64,000 nucleotides of DNA, from positions 87,944,273 to 88,008,272 of the forward strand of contig NC_088201.1 of NCBI RefSeq assembly GCF_037126465.1, in the 5' to 3' direction. Origin of the DNA: Ornithodoros turicata. Taxonomy: Eukaryota; Arthropoda; Arachnida; Ixodida; Argasidae. The notes beneath the pieces are model-generated. The model was not told the origin of the DNA and ran no database searches. It saw only the letters and a program-made list of their open reading frames with translations. Position numbers and translations under genes: made by a program. Below are positions 1 through 11,634 of this stretch, one piece after another. Position 1 is the first letter of the stretch. Each line of letters begins with the position of its first letter.

Positions 1-1282
1 CATTGATAATACACATACCGTCCACCCCTATTGCACTCGACTTTCAGTGCATTGTGCTGCTTGGGTATAACCGTAGTTGTAAGGGATGAACATCGCCTTC
101 GTACAAATTTTCCGTATCAGTTCGTATAAATACCCACCACATCATCATCCCATTTACGTGTGTGTGCGTGTAAATTTTTCAGGTCGCGGAAATTTTTTCT
201 TCGTAGTTCACAGACGCTGCTGTGTCATGGAGAGACAGCGATAGCGGACGGACAGTGCCTCACAAAGCTGCTGGTCCAGACAGCTCATTTTCTTTTTATT
301 TTGGATTCGTCACTAATTCTCCTTTCCCACTCTTCAGCCAACCAAACTTTCCGTACCTCCGGAAGACGAAATCTGTCCTGGGGCTTTAAATATAGCTTCA
401 AATGCTACCATCTCCCTCAACTGGGGAACATTGTTTACATTGAACAAACGCATATCTACCCGCGCCAGTCAGTATAAGCAATACACCCTATCGCTGAGGG
501 ATATGGAAGCGACGCCAGTTCTTGTTCTGTCGTTGCTTTGTTTGTCACCATGATCCTCACATTCAAGAACATGTCTTCGATTTAGGAAATATGTCCTATT
601 ATGTCCTGTCTGTCGAATGTGCGTCGCTTCTACTCCTCCTGCTGAGGGAAGTTTTTGATTTATACGTCACTTCTCATTGATCGAACAAGACCACAGAGCC
701 AAAACATTTTACATTATCATTCGTTAGCAGTGGTCTGTTTCCTTTCCATAGCCCTTTAATGCTCTCGTATTCTTTGAGCAACGTGTCGACCACTTTGGCT
801 TATATACCACTCTCCGCACGAAAACGTTAAAGGGATATGGAAGGGAGTATTCCCCTTCTAACGAATGATCATGCAAAAAGTTTTCGCCCTGTGGCTTTTG
901 TTGGATCAATGCGAAGTGATTTCTAACTTCAAAAAATCAATCTGGAAAGGGAAGTGCGATCCACACTACTGCATTCCAACGCATACGTCTGTTAGCGTCT
1001 GTGAGGGTGAAGGCCCTTTCTGACCCTGCTTTTCAAGAAACGACCCAGACAAATGCAAACACAGTTCCCTTGAAGTCGGCCCAGGACGCATACTGCCCCT
1101 GTATCCTTCTATTTCCTGATGTCCTCTGTCTACCTGTCCGTGTCTGCACGCCGATCATAGCGACAGATGATTCGCGGCGCAAGCATAAAATTAAGAAAAG
1201 CATTAGAAATAAAAGAAACGTCACGATCATTCGTGTCATAGGGTACGCGTCATCCGGTACAATAGCTCCTTGCGTCACCCCC
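1..1282. other. Non-coding flank of the satellite array
   Basis: No convincing coding exon is visible here. The short open frames have no recognisable domains and overlap each other on both strands. Around 978-1110 there are short stretches resembling parts of the tRNA-like SINE seen at 10262-10495 (the words CATACGTCTG and GCCCAGGACGCA), so a decayed SINE remnant is possible but not certain. A TATA-like string (CGTATAAATAC) occurs near 123, with no gene that can be attached to it. Confidence 0.5.
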
Positions 1283-3985
1283 TCTGGGCAAGGTCAGCAA
1301 CGTCCATGCCTCCTAACTCGTAAACGATTCCGTTGATCAAAATGCTCTCCGGGATATAAATACTAGGGCTATAGTTGCATCATTCTACCAAAGCATTCTT
1401 TTCTAGGTAGAATACTGTTGGTTCCTTGTGCTTGCGCGGTAGACAAGGACACCAACTATCATGCCTCTTAAGCCACAAACGCATCCGTTTATCAAAATGC
1501 TCTCCGGGATATAAATACTAGAGGCATACTTGCATCATTCTATCAAAGTGTACGTTTCTGCGTAGGAAACTTTCGGTTCCTCGCTCTGGCGCGCTTGCCT
1601 AAATTTTCGCTCCTGTGAGCAAGGCCAGCAACTTTCATGCCTCTAAAGTCACAAACGCTTCCGTTGATCAAAATGCTATGCGGGATATAAATACTAGAGG
1701 CATAGTTGAATCATTATACCAAATTATTCGTTTCTACGTGGAAAACTCTCAGTTCCTCGAGCTGGCGCGCTTGCCCAATTTTGTGCACCTGTGAGCAAGG
1801 CCAGCAACTTTCATGCCTCTTAAGTCACAAACGCTTCCGTTGATCAAAATGCTATCCGGGATATAAATACTAGAGGCATAGTTGCATCATTCTACCAAAG
1901 TATACGTTTCGAGGTGGGAAACTCTCAGTTCCTGGCGCTGGCGCGCTTACCTAAATTTTTGCTCCTGTGAGCAAGGCCAGCAACTTTCATGCCTCTTAAG
2001 TCACAAACGCTTTCGTTGATCAAGATGCAGTCCGGGATATAAATACTAGGGCTACAGCTGCATCATCCTACCAAAGTGTTCTTTTATAGGTAGAAAACTG
2101 TTGGTTCCCTGCGCTTGCGCGGTAGACGAGGACACCAACTATCATGCCTCTTAAGCCACAAACGCATCCGTTTATCAAAATGCTCTCCGGGATATGAATA
2201 CTAGAGGCATAGTTACATCATTCTACCAAATGATTCGTTTGTAGGTGGGAAACTCTCGTTTCCTCGAGCTGGCGCGCTTGCCCAAATTTTTGCTCCTGTG
2301 AGCAAGGCCAGCAACTTTCAAGCCTCTTAAGTCACAAACGCTTCCGTTGATCAAAATGCTCTGAGGGATATAAATACTAGAGGCATAGTTGCATCATTCT
2401 ACCAAATGATTCGTTTCTAGGTGGGAAACTCTTGGTTCCTCGAGCTGGCGCGCTTACCTAAATTTTTGCTCCTGTGAGCAAGGCCAGCAACTTTCATGCC
2501 TCTTAAGTCACAAACGCTTCCGTTGATCAAAATGCTCTCCGGGATATAAATACTAGCTCTATAGCTGCATCATTCTACCAAAGTATTCTTTTATAGGTAG
2601 AAAACTGTTGGTTCCCTGCGCTTGCGCGGTAGACGAGGACACCAACTTTCATGCCTCTTAAGTCACAAACGCTTCCGTTTATGAACTTGCTCTCCGGGAT
2701 ATAAATAATAGGGCTATAGCTGCATCATTCTACCAAAGTATTCTTTTATAGGTAGAAAACTGTTGGTTCCCTGCGCTTGCGCGGTAGACGAGGACACCAA
2801 CTTTCATGCCTCTTAAGTCTCAAACGGTTCCGTTGATCAAAACGCTCTGCGGGATATAAATACTAGAGGCATAGTTGCATCATTCTACCAAATGATTCGT
2901 TTCTAGGTGGGAAACTCTTGGTTCCTCGAGCTGGCGCGCTTGCCCAAATTTTTGCTCCCGTGAGCAAGGCCAGCAACTTCCATGCCTCTTAAGTCACATA
3001 CGCTTCGGTTGATCAAGATGCAGTCCGGGATATAAATACTAGGGCTACAGCTGCATCATCCTACCAAAGTGTTCTTTTATAGGTAGAAAACTGTTGGTTC
3101 CCTGCGCTTGCGCGGTAGACGAGGACACCAACTATCATGCCTCTTAAGCCACAAACGCATCCGTTTATCAAAATGCTCTCCGGGATATGAATACTAGAGG
3201 CATAGTTACATCATTCTACCAAATGATTCGTTTGTAGGTGGGAAACTCTCGTTTCCTCGAGCTGGCGCGCTTGCCCAAATTTTTGCTCCTGTGAGCAAGG
3301 CCAGCAACTTTCATGCCTCTTAAGTCACAAACGCTTCCGTTGATCAAAATGCTCTGAGGGATATAAATACTAGAGGCATAGTTGCATCATTCTACCAAAT
3401 GATTCGTTTCTAGGTGGGAAACTCTTGGTTCCTCGAGCTGGCGCGCTTACCTAAATTTTTGCTCCTGTGAGCAAGGCCAGCAACTTTCATGCCTCTTAAG
3501 TCACAAACGCTTCCGTTGATCAAAATGCTCTCCGGGATATAAATACTAGCTCTATAGCTGCATCATTCTACCAAAGTATTCTTTTATAGGTAGAAAACTG
3601 TTGGTTCCCTGCGCTTGCGCGGTAGACGAGGACACCAACTTTCATGCCTCTTAAGTCACAAACGCTTCCGTTTATGAACTTGCTCTCCGGGATATAAATA
3701 ATAGGGCTATAGCTGCATCATTCTACCAAAGTATTCTTTTATAGGTAGAAAACTGTTGGTTCCCTGCGCTTGCGCGGTAGACGAGGACACCAACTTTCAT
3801 GCCTCTTAAGTCTCAAACGGTTCCGTTGATCAAAACGCTCTGCGGGATATAAATACTAGAGGCATAGTTGCATCATTCTACCAAATGATTCGTTTCTAGG
3901 TGGGAAACTCTTGGTTCCTCGAGCTGGCGCGCTTGCCCAAATTTTTGCTCCTGTGAGCAAGGCCAGCAACTTTCATGCCTCTTAA
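1283..3985 (+). repeat. Tandem satellite array, 176-bp and 155-bp monomers (left part)
   Basis: About sixteen monomers run head to tail. Using the conserved block GGGATATAAATACTAG as a ruler, copies start near 1352, 1506, 1682, 1858, 2034, 2189, 2365, 2541, 2696, 2851, 3027, 3182, 3358, 3534, 3689 and 3844, giving steps of 155 or 176 bp. The two types share their first part (TTAAGTCACAAACGCTTCCG to the TATA-like block). They differ downstream: the long type has GCTCCTGTGAGCAAGGCCAGC, the short type has GCGCGGTAGACGAGGACACC. The array stops at 3985 because another element inserted there, and resumes at 7848. No open frame spans it. The TATA-like block in every monomer makes a promoter-bearing repeat, such as LINE 5' monomers or rDNA-type spacer, worth considering. 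Confidence 0.95.
2034..3985 (+). repeat. Two copies of a 993-bp higher-order repeat
   Basis: The monomer order 155-176-176-155-155-176 beginning at 2034 sums to 993 bp and starts again at 3027. Private variants recur at the same place in both copies, for example GATCAAGATGCAGTCCGGG, the altered TTTATGAACTTGCTC and TACTAGCTCTATAGC. That shows the whole six-monomer block was duplicated recently as a unit. The second copy runs into the TTAA insertion at 3985. Confidence 0.85.
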
Positions 3986-4507
3986 AGGGACAGTCGCATC
4001 GACCACAGATCGATTCCGAAACCACAGTGAAATGAGATTCCCCGTTCTTCACTGACCATGACTCCGAAAGTTCCATTCCGATCGACGGAATACTTTTTGC
4101 ATAATTCGAGTGTAAGCGGCGCTACAGCAGACGACGGATGCGGTCGTCAAGCGGAACTCCCCGCTGAGAATCTTTAGCTACGTCACAAGGAATCTGACCA
4201 ATAAGAACGCGGCGAGCCAGAGGAGTCCCACGGCTTTCAGCTTGCGTGAGCAAGGTCAGGGAGACGAAGGCACATACGGAGATGGCGGACTCGGAACGCG
4301 GAAGCGGCGAATCGTGCTGTTCAAATGCCTTTAGTAATAGCTCCCGTGACGAATATACATGTTTGATGACTGCCCATATTCGACGGATCCGCTTCTTCTG
4401 CAAGTCGGTGGTGATGTACATGCCGCAGCTGCGTTAGCGCAACAGAACGAGCCTCAGGACCACTGCTCTAGGTACGTTCATGATCGGAGTGCTCAATACT
4501 TAATCCC

Positions 4508-4789
4508 GTGACATTCACACTACGACGCAGGAAACAATCCAAGTGTTTGTGCGGCGTCTGTGCTCCCCAGGAACCGGATGAATACATATGGTGCAGTGCT
4601 GGTGAAGTGGCAGGGTTGTGCAATGACGGCGAAGTACAGTGTAAGCACGCATTACACTTTGTTCCCAGCTCTCTGTCTTCGGCCAGAACTTCTGGTGGTG
4701 CATCCACCGCAGTATTGCAGCGACGATCACAGTTTCCCCCTACTGTGCCCACGATAGATAGGCACGTTGAGCAATCCTTATTTTCGTAG
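4508..4789 (+). CDS. Possible cysteine-rich exon of the TTAA transposon
   Basis: The open frame contains CLCGVCAPQEPDEYIWC followed by a further Cys-rich stretch (to about residue 45). The C-x-C-x2-C spacing with a downstream cysteine is reminiscent of the P2X7 intracellular-type zinc-binding domain that often accompanies THAP domains in arthropod transposons. The match is short, the strand is opposite to the THAP-like exon at 7136-7516, and an antisense frame of similar length overlaps it. Treat it as a weak candidate only. Confidence 0.25.
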   Translation: MTFTLRRRKQSKCLCGVCAPQEPDEYIWCSAGEVAGLCNDGEVQCKHALHFVPSSLSSARTSGGASTAVLQRRSQFPPTVPTIDRHVEQSLFS

Positions 4790-6848
4790 TTGTCGTCGTT
4801 GTTTGCACACACAACGAATGCCCCATGAAAGTTACGAAGGCTCTAACCAACTGTACAACTCAATGGCCGGGTTACAATTAGAATGATTGTCAGGAAATTA
4901 CTGTGCTACGTGTTTAGGAAAGTGTCCTTTCTTTTTACAGCTACGTGAGGTTCACTGCTTATTGTGTGTTTACAAGCTGAGTTTGGAGATTCCTTGGACC
5001 GAGAAACAGACGACAGGTACCTGGGTGTGTCGTCCGCATGATTCGCCAACGTTTTTCAATCCCGGTTCTATCAGGACTATCATCTTCAGTGTGCCTCATT
5101 TCCTGTTCACACCTACACCATAATAGACTTGCGTAGTTTCCAATTGAGAAGTGTGAAACAGAATCTGTGTTACCACAGCAATAGAATAGGGACACAGCAA
5201 AGGAATAGGGAGGAGAAATAAACTACCTGGCCATAAGTGACAGTTATACTTTTGTGTGGTAGTGTAATGCTTCTTATCGTTGGCAGTATTATAGCATGTG
5301 AGGGATATAACACGTAAAATAATTTCAGGTAACGTTTCATAACTCACTAATGGTACAGTTACACTTTATTATCAAAGTAAGTGATACATCTGTCTGGGAA
5401 TGTCCACACTTTGTCATTCCCACGGAAGACTGTTCTGCCTTGATACAGCAAAACAAATTTTGATACCTGCCATTGATCCAATTTTTTTAGCACCACTGTT
5501 TTGAAAACAGCTTTCAAGACTGTAGCTTCAGAGATCCTTGGCAGAGCATTACCTCTTGTCTATGTATTATAACAATTATTATAATGACAGGCAGTAAGTT
5601 ACGCAAATATGAATAAATCTTTGTGTTGACTGAGTGTTGTCCATTCAAGAGCCATTGCAGAAGTCCACATCCAACTTCACGCACAGATATTTATTATTTG
5701 CTATGCACAGACAGTTATCAGCGTGCACCACACTGGCAATGTTCCTTGGGATCTGAAGCGGGGACTCACAAAAAAAAAAGAAGAAAAAACAGTTTCGTAA
5801 GTACTTCAATTACAATGAAAACGGGACGGTTGGACAGTAAATTGAACGGTTTCATTTTAACAGTGGTACACAGGAAAAAAACTCGGGGTGTTGGGTGGTA
5901 CCTGGATCGATATCTGGGCACAACCAAGTGTAAAATTTTGGAAGGGTTAGTACATCCTGAAATGACCCTCATGCCTCAGACCCCACTACTCGAATAATGC
6001 ACCTCCCTTTTGCAGTAAGATGTCTCTTACTATCTATGGCATATCCTATCAAAGCTCACAGGACAGCAAATTTGGCCAATGCTTATGTGACAGTGCCTCG
6101 TAGAACATGCAGCTTTTCTGTTGAATTGACACTACATCTCTGGTAGCCCCTTTAATGTCTGGAGGTAGGTGCATCATTTTACATTTTAACCAGCAGTAAT
6201 GTATAACATTGCAGGAGAGGAAACAAGGGCGTAATCTCAACGCTGCATCAGCATCATTCATCATCTCACAATAACGTTGTTGTTGTCAGCCTGTGCACAA
6301 ATATTTGGATGGGCCTGAAATTGACTTTTTTTTTCTTTTTTTTCATTTCCTTCTTTCAAGTTATTTTGTCTTGGCATGTAGCTGTGAGATGTCAGTAGAA
6401 GCCATGAAGACATTCTCTTTACTTCTTGAACATGGATGAAGAAAGCACTGTTCTGGAAGATCCAAATTTTTCAAAGGCATCGTAAAGGCATTAGTGTAAA
6501 AACCAGGTCTCTCAGCAAAATTGCCGTGCACACACGTACATTGTTTAAGGCCGTTTCATAGATGGATGGGACTTGGATCAGCAGCACCTGGTCCTTCTAT
6601 AACACAGAATGTCAAAAGTGCACCTCATATTGGCTACGACAACCGCAAAAACCGCCGCCCTACAGCACACAAACAGCGAGATAAAAGGAAACTGGGAAGT
6701 GGTTTATGGCGCTTGTGTTACGGACAGAGGTACTGCTTGTATATAGTGCCTGTTTCTAACACCAGCACACAAACAGCGTCAGTTCTTCCTTTTAGTGATC
6801 GGGGTTCATAGTTTGCGAATTGTTCTGTGTCCAAAAATTGTAAACACA
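4790..6848. other. Interior of the TTAA transposon without a recognisable gene
   Basis: Several short frames occur, none with a domain I recognise and many in conflict with each other. If a transposase was encoded here it is split by introns or decayed beyond what can be read by eye. Short A- and T-runs lie near 5770 and 6330. Confidence 0.5.
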
Positions 6849-7049
6849 TTATATGTACTTAAGTAATATACCTACCACTTGCGCTTGACCCTGTCGAGCT
6901 GCCTGCAGCTGTAATACACGTGAAAACCAATCATGTCTACCACATTCCACACAAGTCACAGGTTCAGTAACAGGGAAAGTTTCATGATAACGCGTCCGAC
7001 AACGCGAAAAGCCAGTCACGTTCATATGAATGACATCATGTTCTTTCAC
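6849..7049 (-). CDS. Possible transposon exon downstream of the THAP-like exon
   Basis: The frame reads on the minus strand, as does the THAP-like exon upstream of it at 7136-7516. It contains two CxxC-type spaced cysteines (CRTR..., TCVECGRHDWFSR) and ends close to a possible splice donor. I do not recognise a named domain. Position and strand suggest it belongs to the same interrupted transposase gene. It could equally be noise. Confidence 0.25.
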   Translation of the reverse strand: MKEHDVIHMNVTGFSRCRTRYHETFPVTEPVTCVECGRHDWFSRVLQLQAARQGQAQVVGILLKYI

Positions 7050-7135
7050 TTGTTTATTGTATTTTATTTATCTAGTTATTAATCATAGGTTAGGGGAAAG
7101 CTTACGTTGTACCGATTTCGTCTTTTGCTTCTAAG

Positions 7136-7516
7136 TTACTCAAGCGCAAGAGTGACAGATCCGATTGGGAAACTACATAGATATTGTGACTTACTGTCGA
7201 AGTTGCTGGCTCGCTTTGTTCGTGGAACACTGTCAAGTTTCAATTCGCTCCTTTTTTGTGTCAATCCAAGGTGCACTTGCATGATGTTCTCATACAGGCA
7301 CACATTATCGGTGAAATGCGAGGAGCATACATGGACAGCATGAACACTCCTTGCTTCATCTGGATACCCGCTAGTGATGTAGCTGAATCCAACTTTCCCT
7401 TCGTCTGGGGTCTGGCTGTAGCTGTATCCTAGGCGTGCGAAATCAAACATCGGGGATTTCGAAGGAAGTTTTCCTGGAGTCGGGAACGCTGCGTCGATTT
7501 CCAAACGACATCTCAC
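7136..7516 (-). CDS. THAP-like DNA-binding exon of the TTAA transposon
   Basis: The 126-residue frame begins MRCRLEIDAAFPTPG and contains the C-x2-H plus phenylalanine signature VCSSHFTDN near residue 63, followed by a basic stretch and a D-S-V-P motif, as at the end of many THAP-type zinc fingers. THAP fingers are C2CH modules that bind transposon ends. An N-terminal cysteine is present at residue 3, but the usual first C-x2-4-C pair is not clear, so this is an atypical or partial THAP. A GTAAGT-like donor near 7181 suggests the exon ends before the open frame does. It lies about 330 bp from the right terminal repeat, as expected for a first coding exon. Confidence 0.45.
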   Translation of the reverse strand: MRCRLEIDAAFPTPGKLPSKSPMFDFARLGYSYSQTPDEGKVGFSYITSGYPDEARSVHAVHVCSSHFTDNVCLYENIMQVHLGLTQKRSELKLDSVPRTKRASNFDSKSQYLCSFPIGSVTLALE

Positions 7517-7847
7517 GCGAAGGATGCAAGCGTAGAGATAGTATCCGCGTCACTAGAAAATGTCACATGTGAATACGGGCGACGTGCCCGAAAAAAACAA
7601 AGCAGCCCCAGACTTGGCGGCAGACGACAGCGTCCTTCACAGCGGATTAGCCAGATTCCACCTTGCGTCACGCGATGTTGTTGGCGCTGGCGCTTTCGAA
7701 GATCAAAACGAAACCGGATCTTTTAAATTCGATTCCTCATCACCCGGTCCGTTTTGGAAGGAGAAAATTTGGCAAATAGCTCGGTGGCAGTGTACCGAAC
7801 ACATTGGTATTGGATTCGTAACCACGGTTCCGGATGCGACAGTCCTT

Positions 7848-8860
7848 TTAAGTCACAAACGCTTCCGTTGATCAAAATGCTCTGAGGGATATAAATACTA
7901 GAGGCATAGTTGCATCATTCTGCCAAATGATTCGTTTCTAGGTGAGAAACTCTTGGTTCCTCGAACTGGCGCGCTTGCCCAAATTTTTGCTCCCGTGAGC
8001 AAGGCCAGCAACTTCCATGCCTCTTAAGTCACATACGCTTCCGTTGATCAAAATGCTCTGCGGGATATAAATACTAGAGGCATAGTTGCATCATTCTACC
8101 AAATGATTCGTTTCTAGGTGGGAAATTCGGTTCCTCGAGCTGGCGCGCTTCCCCAAATTTTTGCTCCTGTGAGCAAGGCCAGCAACTTTCATGCCTCTTA
8201 AGTCACAAACGCTTCCGTTGATCAAAATGCTCTGAGGGATATAAATACTAGAGGCATAGTTGCATCATTCTACCAAATGATTCGTTTCTAGGTGGGAAAC
8301 TCTTGGTTCCTCGAGCTGGCGCACTTGCCCAAATTTTTGCTCCTGTGAGCAAGGCCAGCAACTTTCATGCCTCTTAAGTCACAAACGCTTCCGTTGATCA
8401 AAATGCTCTGAGGGATATAAATACTAGATGCATAGTTGCATCATTCTACCAAATGATTCGTTTCTAGGTGGGAAATTCGGTTCCTCGAGCTGGCGCGCTT
8501 CCCCAAATTTTTGCTCCTGTGAGCAAGGCCAGCAACTTTCATGCCTCTTAAGTCACAAACGCTTCCGTTGATCAAAATGCTCTGAGGGATATAAATACTA
8601 GAGGCATAGTTGCATCATTCTACCAAATGATTCGTTTCTAGGTGGGAAACTCTTGGTTCCTCGAGCTGGCGCGCTTGCCCAAATTTTTGCTCCCGTGAGC
8701 AAGACCAGCAACTTTCATGCCTCTTAAGTCACAAACGCTTCCGTTTATCAAAATGCTCTCCGGGGTATAAATACTAGGGCTATAGCTGCATCATTCTACC
8801 AAAGCATTCTTTTATAGGTAGAAAACCGTTGGGGTTCCCTGTGCTTGCGCGTTTCTACCC
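7848..8860 (+). repeat. Tandem satellite array (right part)
   Basis: This continues the array cut at 3985. Six monomers start (same ruler) near 7886, 8062, 8236, 8412, 8586 and 8762, with steps of 174-176 bp. Almost all are of the long type. The last monomer is of the short type and breaks off after the GCGCTTGCGCG block near 8850, where unrelated sequence begins. Two monomers share a small deletion in the GGTGGGAAA...TTCGGTTCC part, giving 174 bp, so a two-monomer periodicity is present. Confidence 0.9.
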
Positions 8861-9735
8861 ATTTTCCCATTGAGCCCTTGCATTTCACGTATACATCCGT
8901 GGAACCAAGGAAATTATTTGTAGGGTGTTCAAACTGCGTGAATGTATTCGTTTTATAACATATTCGAGACACCCCAGAGAGCACTCTATTTATGGAAGTG
9001 TAATTAAGCTATTGAAGAAAAAGCGTTCAAAATGTATCGCGCCTACGGGAGGTGTTGGGTAGGTTTCACCCAACACACGGGAGTATGAGGTGAAGTTAGC
9101 TTTACGTTTTGTCACTAATTGTTGGGAATGATACATTCTTCAACGGAAGTTCGACCATTATTCACCTGTTCGTGAACACCTGGCTTCAAACCGATCCACT
9201 GTTGTGGAACCACCATCTCCATACAGTGATGCCGCACTGAAAAAATAATTTGAAGCAATTTTCGAAGAAGAAACATTTGGGTTGTTGTTGCACGTTGGGG
9301 CATGCAAATATGCGATTTTTAAGTGCTTTGGAGCACATAGCCACAAAATTTTGGGCACCAAAGTGTAGTGCAGGAAATTTGAATGGTGGGGTCCATCAAC
9401 CACATGGTATCATTTGAAGCATAGAGGTACGCTCGCTTATGTTGGCCTCCACAGAGAAAACAATCAGAGCAAAAAGACTGGAGATAGATGTGTCACTCGT
9501 GCTCAGGCCAGTAGAAGGCGTCAAAAACACGGCATTACTCCAGTATAGCTACATCAAAGCAAAGAACCACCACAAAAGCAAGAACTTGATCTCCCTGTTC
9601 TGTCTCTAAATGCAAGTACCCGTATTCACCAACTTACTTAAATCATTGGTTTAGTGACGTCGGGTTTAAATCGACCACGTGAGACTTTCGTTCGCCAATC
9701 CCGGATCACCATCTCATGCTCCAATCCCACTAATC
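8861..9735. other. Non-coding, no feature recognised
   Basis: There is no recognisable exon. A short imperfect palindrome (GGTGTTGGGTAGG / CACCCAACAC) lies near 9051-9080. The rest looks like ordinary intergenic or decayed repeat DNA. Confidence 0.5.
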
Positions 9736-9915
9736 CTGAATGTAATTTTGGGAACCAATATTTGCTTGATAAGGATGTATGTGACTCTGAATATTTTCCC
9801 TCAGATTATACTGTATTTAGAAACGATTGTAACATCATGGTGGGGGGAGTTTTCATTTTTGCGAACAACTGCATAGAAGTAGTCGAGACTCCACAATGTC
9901 GTACCACTTGTGAGC
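9736..9915 (+). pseudogene. LINE endonuclease-domain fragment
   Basis: The frame contains SEYFPSDYTVFRND followed by VGGVFIF. This matches the apurinic-type endonuclease segment typical of CR1/Jockey-class LINEs, where 'SE-x-FP-x-x-Y-x-V-x-R-x-D' is followed by a Gly-Gly-Val block. Only about 60 residues are recognisable. The following CRTTCEQCC shows the match is lost, so this is a short relic rather than a working element. Confidence 0.5.
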
Positions 9916-9929
9916 AGTGTTGCACCCGC

Positions 9930-10100
9930 TACCAAAACTAAGTAACGAAATACCGCTACTCCACAGAAAAGTAATGCAATACTAGCGTCGCTACAAAAAA
10001 AAATAATGAGATGAGAAAAAGTAATGAGATACCGGTAGCGCTACGAAATAAAAGTAACGTAAATACTATGCCGCTACCTATCCGCTACCGTACCCTTCTC
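9930..10100 (+). repeat. GCTACC/AGTAACG low-complexity transposon end
   Basis: AGTAACG, CGCTAC and ACCGCTAC words recur many times. The same vocabulary appears at 28785-28930. A related but distinct family (TAGTTAACTAC words) is at 14607-14785 and ends in the hAT-like CATCCCTG. These are probably the subterminal regions of non-autonomous hAT elements. Confidence 0.5.
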
Positions 10101-10261
10101 CATGCGACACCTTACCGTAGGCATCTTGTTGCCGAATGTATCTAAAGACGGTGCAATATTTATGTTCCCTCACATAGATGGCCTGCAGTATGAAGTATAC
10201 CACTACCTACAGCCAATATAAAGGGTGTTTCAGCTAAATCCTTGGGCTAAATAATTCGAAA

Positions 10262-10495
10262 ACGGTGGTGGTGGTGGGCTCGCCGTTGTTGGCCTCACAG
10301 AGGTGGACAACGCCACGACTGACACTCTGGGGGAATGTGCGTCCTGGGCCGACTTCTACTGCCGACATACGTCTGAAAGCGTCTGAGCAAAACCCAGGAA
10401 AAACCCTAGACAGCACAGACGGCACCGGGATTCGAACGCTCGTATCTCCCAGTATCGACGTGACATGGCCCGCACGCTAGCCATGGGAGATGGTA
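10262..10495 (-). repeat. tRNA-derived SINE
   Basis: Read on the minus strand, 10495 to about 10415 has a TGGCTAGCGTG A-box-like stretch and a clear B box (GTTCGAATCCCGGTGCC), the internal Pol III promoter of tRNA-derived SINEs. The body that follows (TTTTCCTGGGTTTTGCTCAG ... GACGCTTTCAGACGTATG) recurs at 30250-30362, which confirms an interspersed family. It lies beside a GGGTGTTTCAGCTAAATC repeat end at 10217. Confidence 0.6.
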
Positions 10496-11634
10496 GTTCG
10501 CGAACGGGTGCACCAATCCAATAACTCTCTTTTTACAAGTGTCTGTCCAATGCGACCTACAAGCTGCGCATCGTGTAAATGAGTGGGAGGCGCTAATTAT
10601 GTAAATAAAAATTCAAATGAGTTTCGTGAAGTAAAAAGCGTAATTTCTAAAGCTTTTGGAACCTTCAGTGGATGCAAACTCGTTGATTCTGATGAGCTGC
10701 TCACAGCACAACATGGTCTGAGTTGAAAGACACTGGCATCACATGTTACGCCATTAGCAGTTATGACTTTTCAACGAAGCCTGCAATTCAACAATAATTC
10801 ACATCATGGTTGCAGAAAAGGTAAACACATGTTTCTGTTATCTTCTTGGTATACAGTTGAAATTTGTTAATGTGACCGTAGTTATCCCCGTGGATTTTCG
10901 CGGTAAACCCATTGTAGGATAATACAGGACACTTGTCACAGATGTAAGCTATGAAAAGTAGTAAATTAAGGAAACTGGTAACAGAATACTCATTGTGGGA
11001 CATTTTAAACATTTTTTTCCTTCAACTTTTCAAAGTTGACATACGTTTGCTTGTGTAACTATTAATCTGGGCCATTCAGCCAAAACCAGCCAGAGGTGTA
11101 GCCGGACTCTCTTAAATTTCACCGAAAAAAAACTGGGTGCATTTCTTGGGGTGCGTGTACATAGAATGTAAACTTTTTCTCGTCATTTCGTTTTTTTTTT
11201 TTTTTAAACAATGAATGCGCATCAAATTGTGTCCAAACATGAAAAAGTGTTGTGTGTTGCGAGCTTCCTTCTGACATCTACATAAGCAATTTCTGCGCTT
11301 TCCTTTCCTGGTGTTAGATGGGAAGCATGGGTTTACCTTCCCGGAAGGCCTATAGAACGAGAATAAATCTGGTGACGTGGTGAGAACTCAAGAACGAAAC
11401 ACGTTTTGGATCCAATTTGCGATGAATTTCCGGCAAGTTAGCATTCTCGAAGGAGACTCAGATTATGTATGCTTGTAAACTGCTGTATGGAGATTAGGTC
11501 CACATAAAAGTGGCAAGCTGGTCTATATTCATTGTTTAAGCAAGCGTTCGATAATATGAACCACTTGCAAAAAGTGACTTTTTTTCACATAGTATTTTCA
11601 TAGTGAAATAAATCGTGCCTTATTTGTATAACAG

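Larger units (their letters stand above)
3986..7847. mobile_element. TTAA-target DNA transposon inserted in the satellite (Kolobok or piggyBac type)
   Basis: Satellite sequence ends in TTAA at 3982-3985 and resumes with TTAA at 7848-7851, in the middle of the monomer phrase CTTAAGTCAC. The 3862 bp between starts AGGGACAGTCGCATC and ends GATGCGACAGTCCTT, an inverted terminal repeat with one internal mismatch beyond the first bases. Looser similarity extends roughly 45 bp inward. TTAA duplication is known for piggyBac and Kolobok. A THAP-like exon inside favours Kolobok, but no DDE catalytic core could be read, so the copy may be partly decayed. Confidence 0.8.

Noticed and set aside
1..8860. 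CRISPR-like array
   Set aside because: Repeats of 155-176 bp in direct contact, with no spacers and no cas genes, in a eukaryotic setting: this is a satellite.
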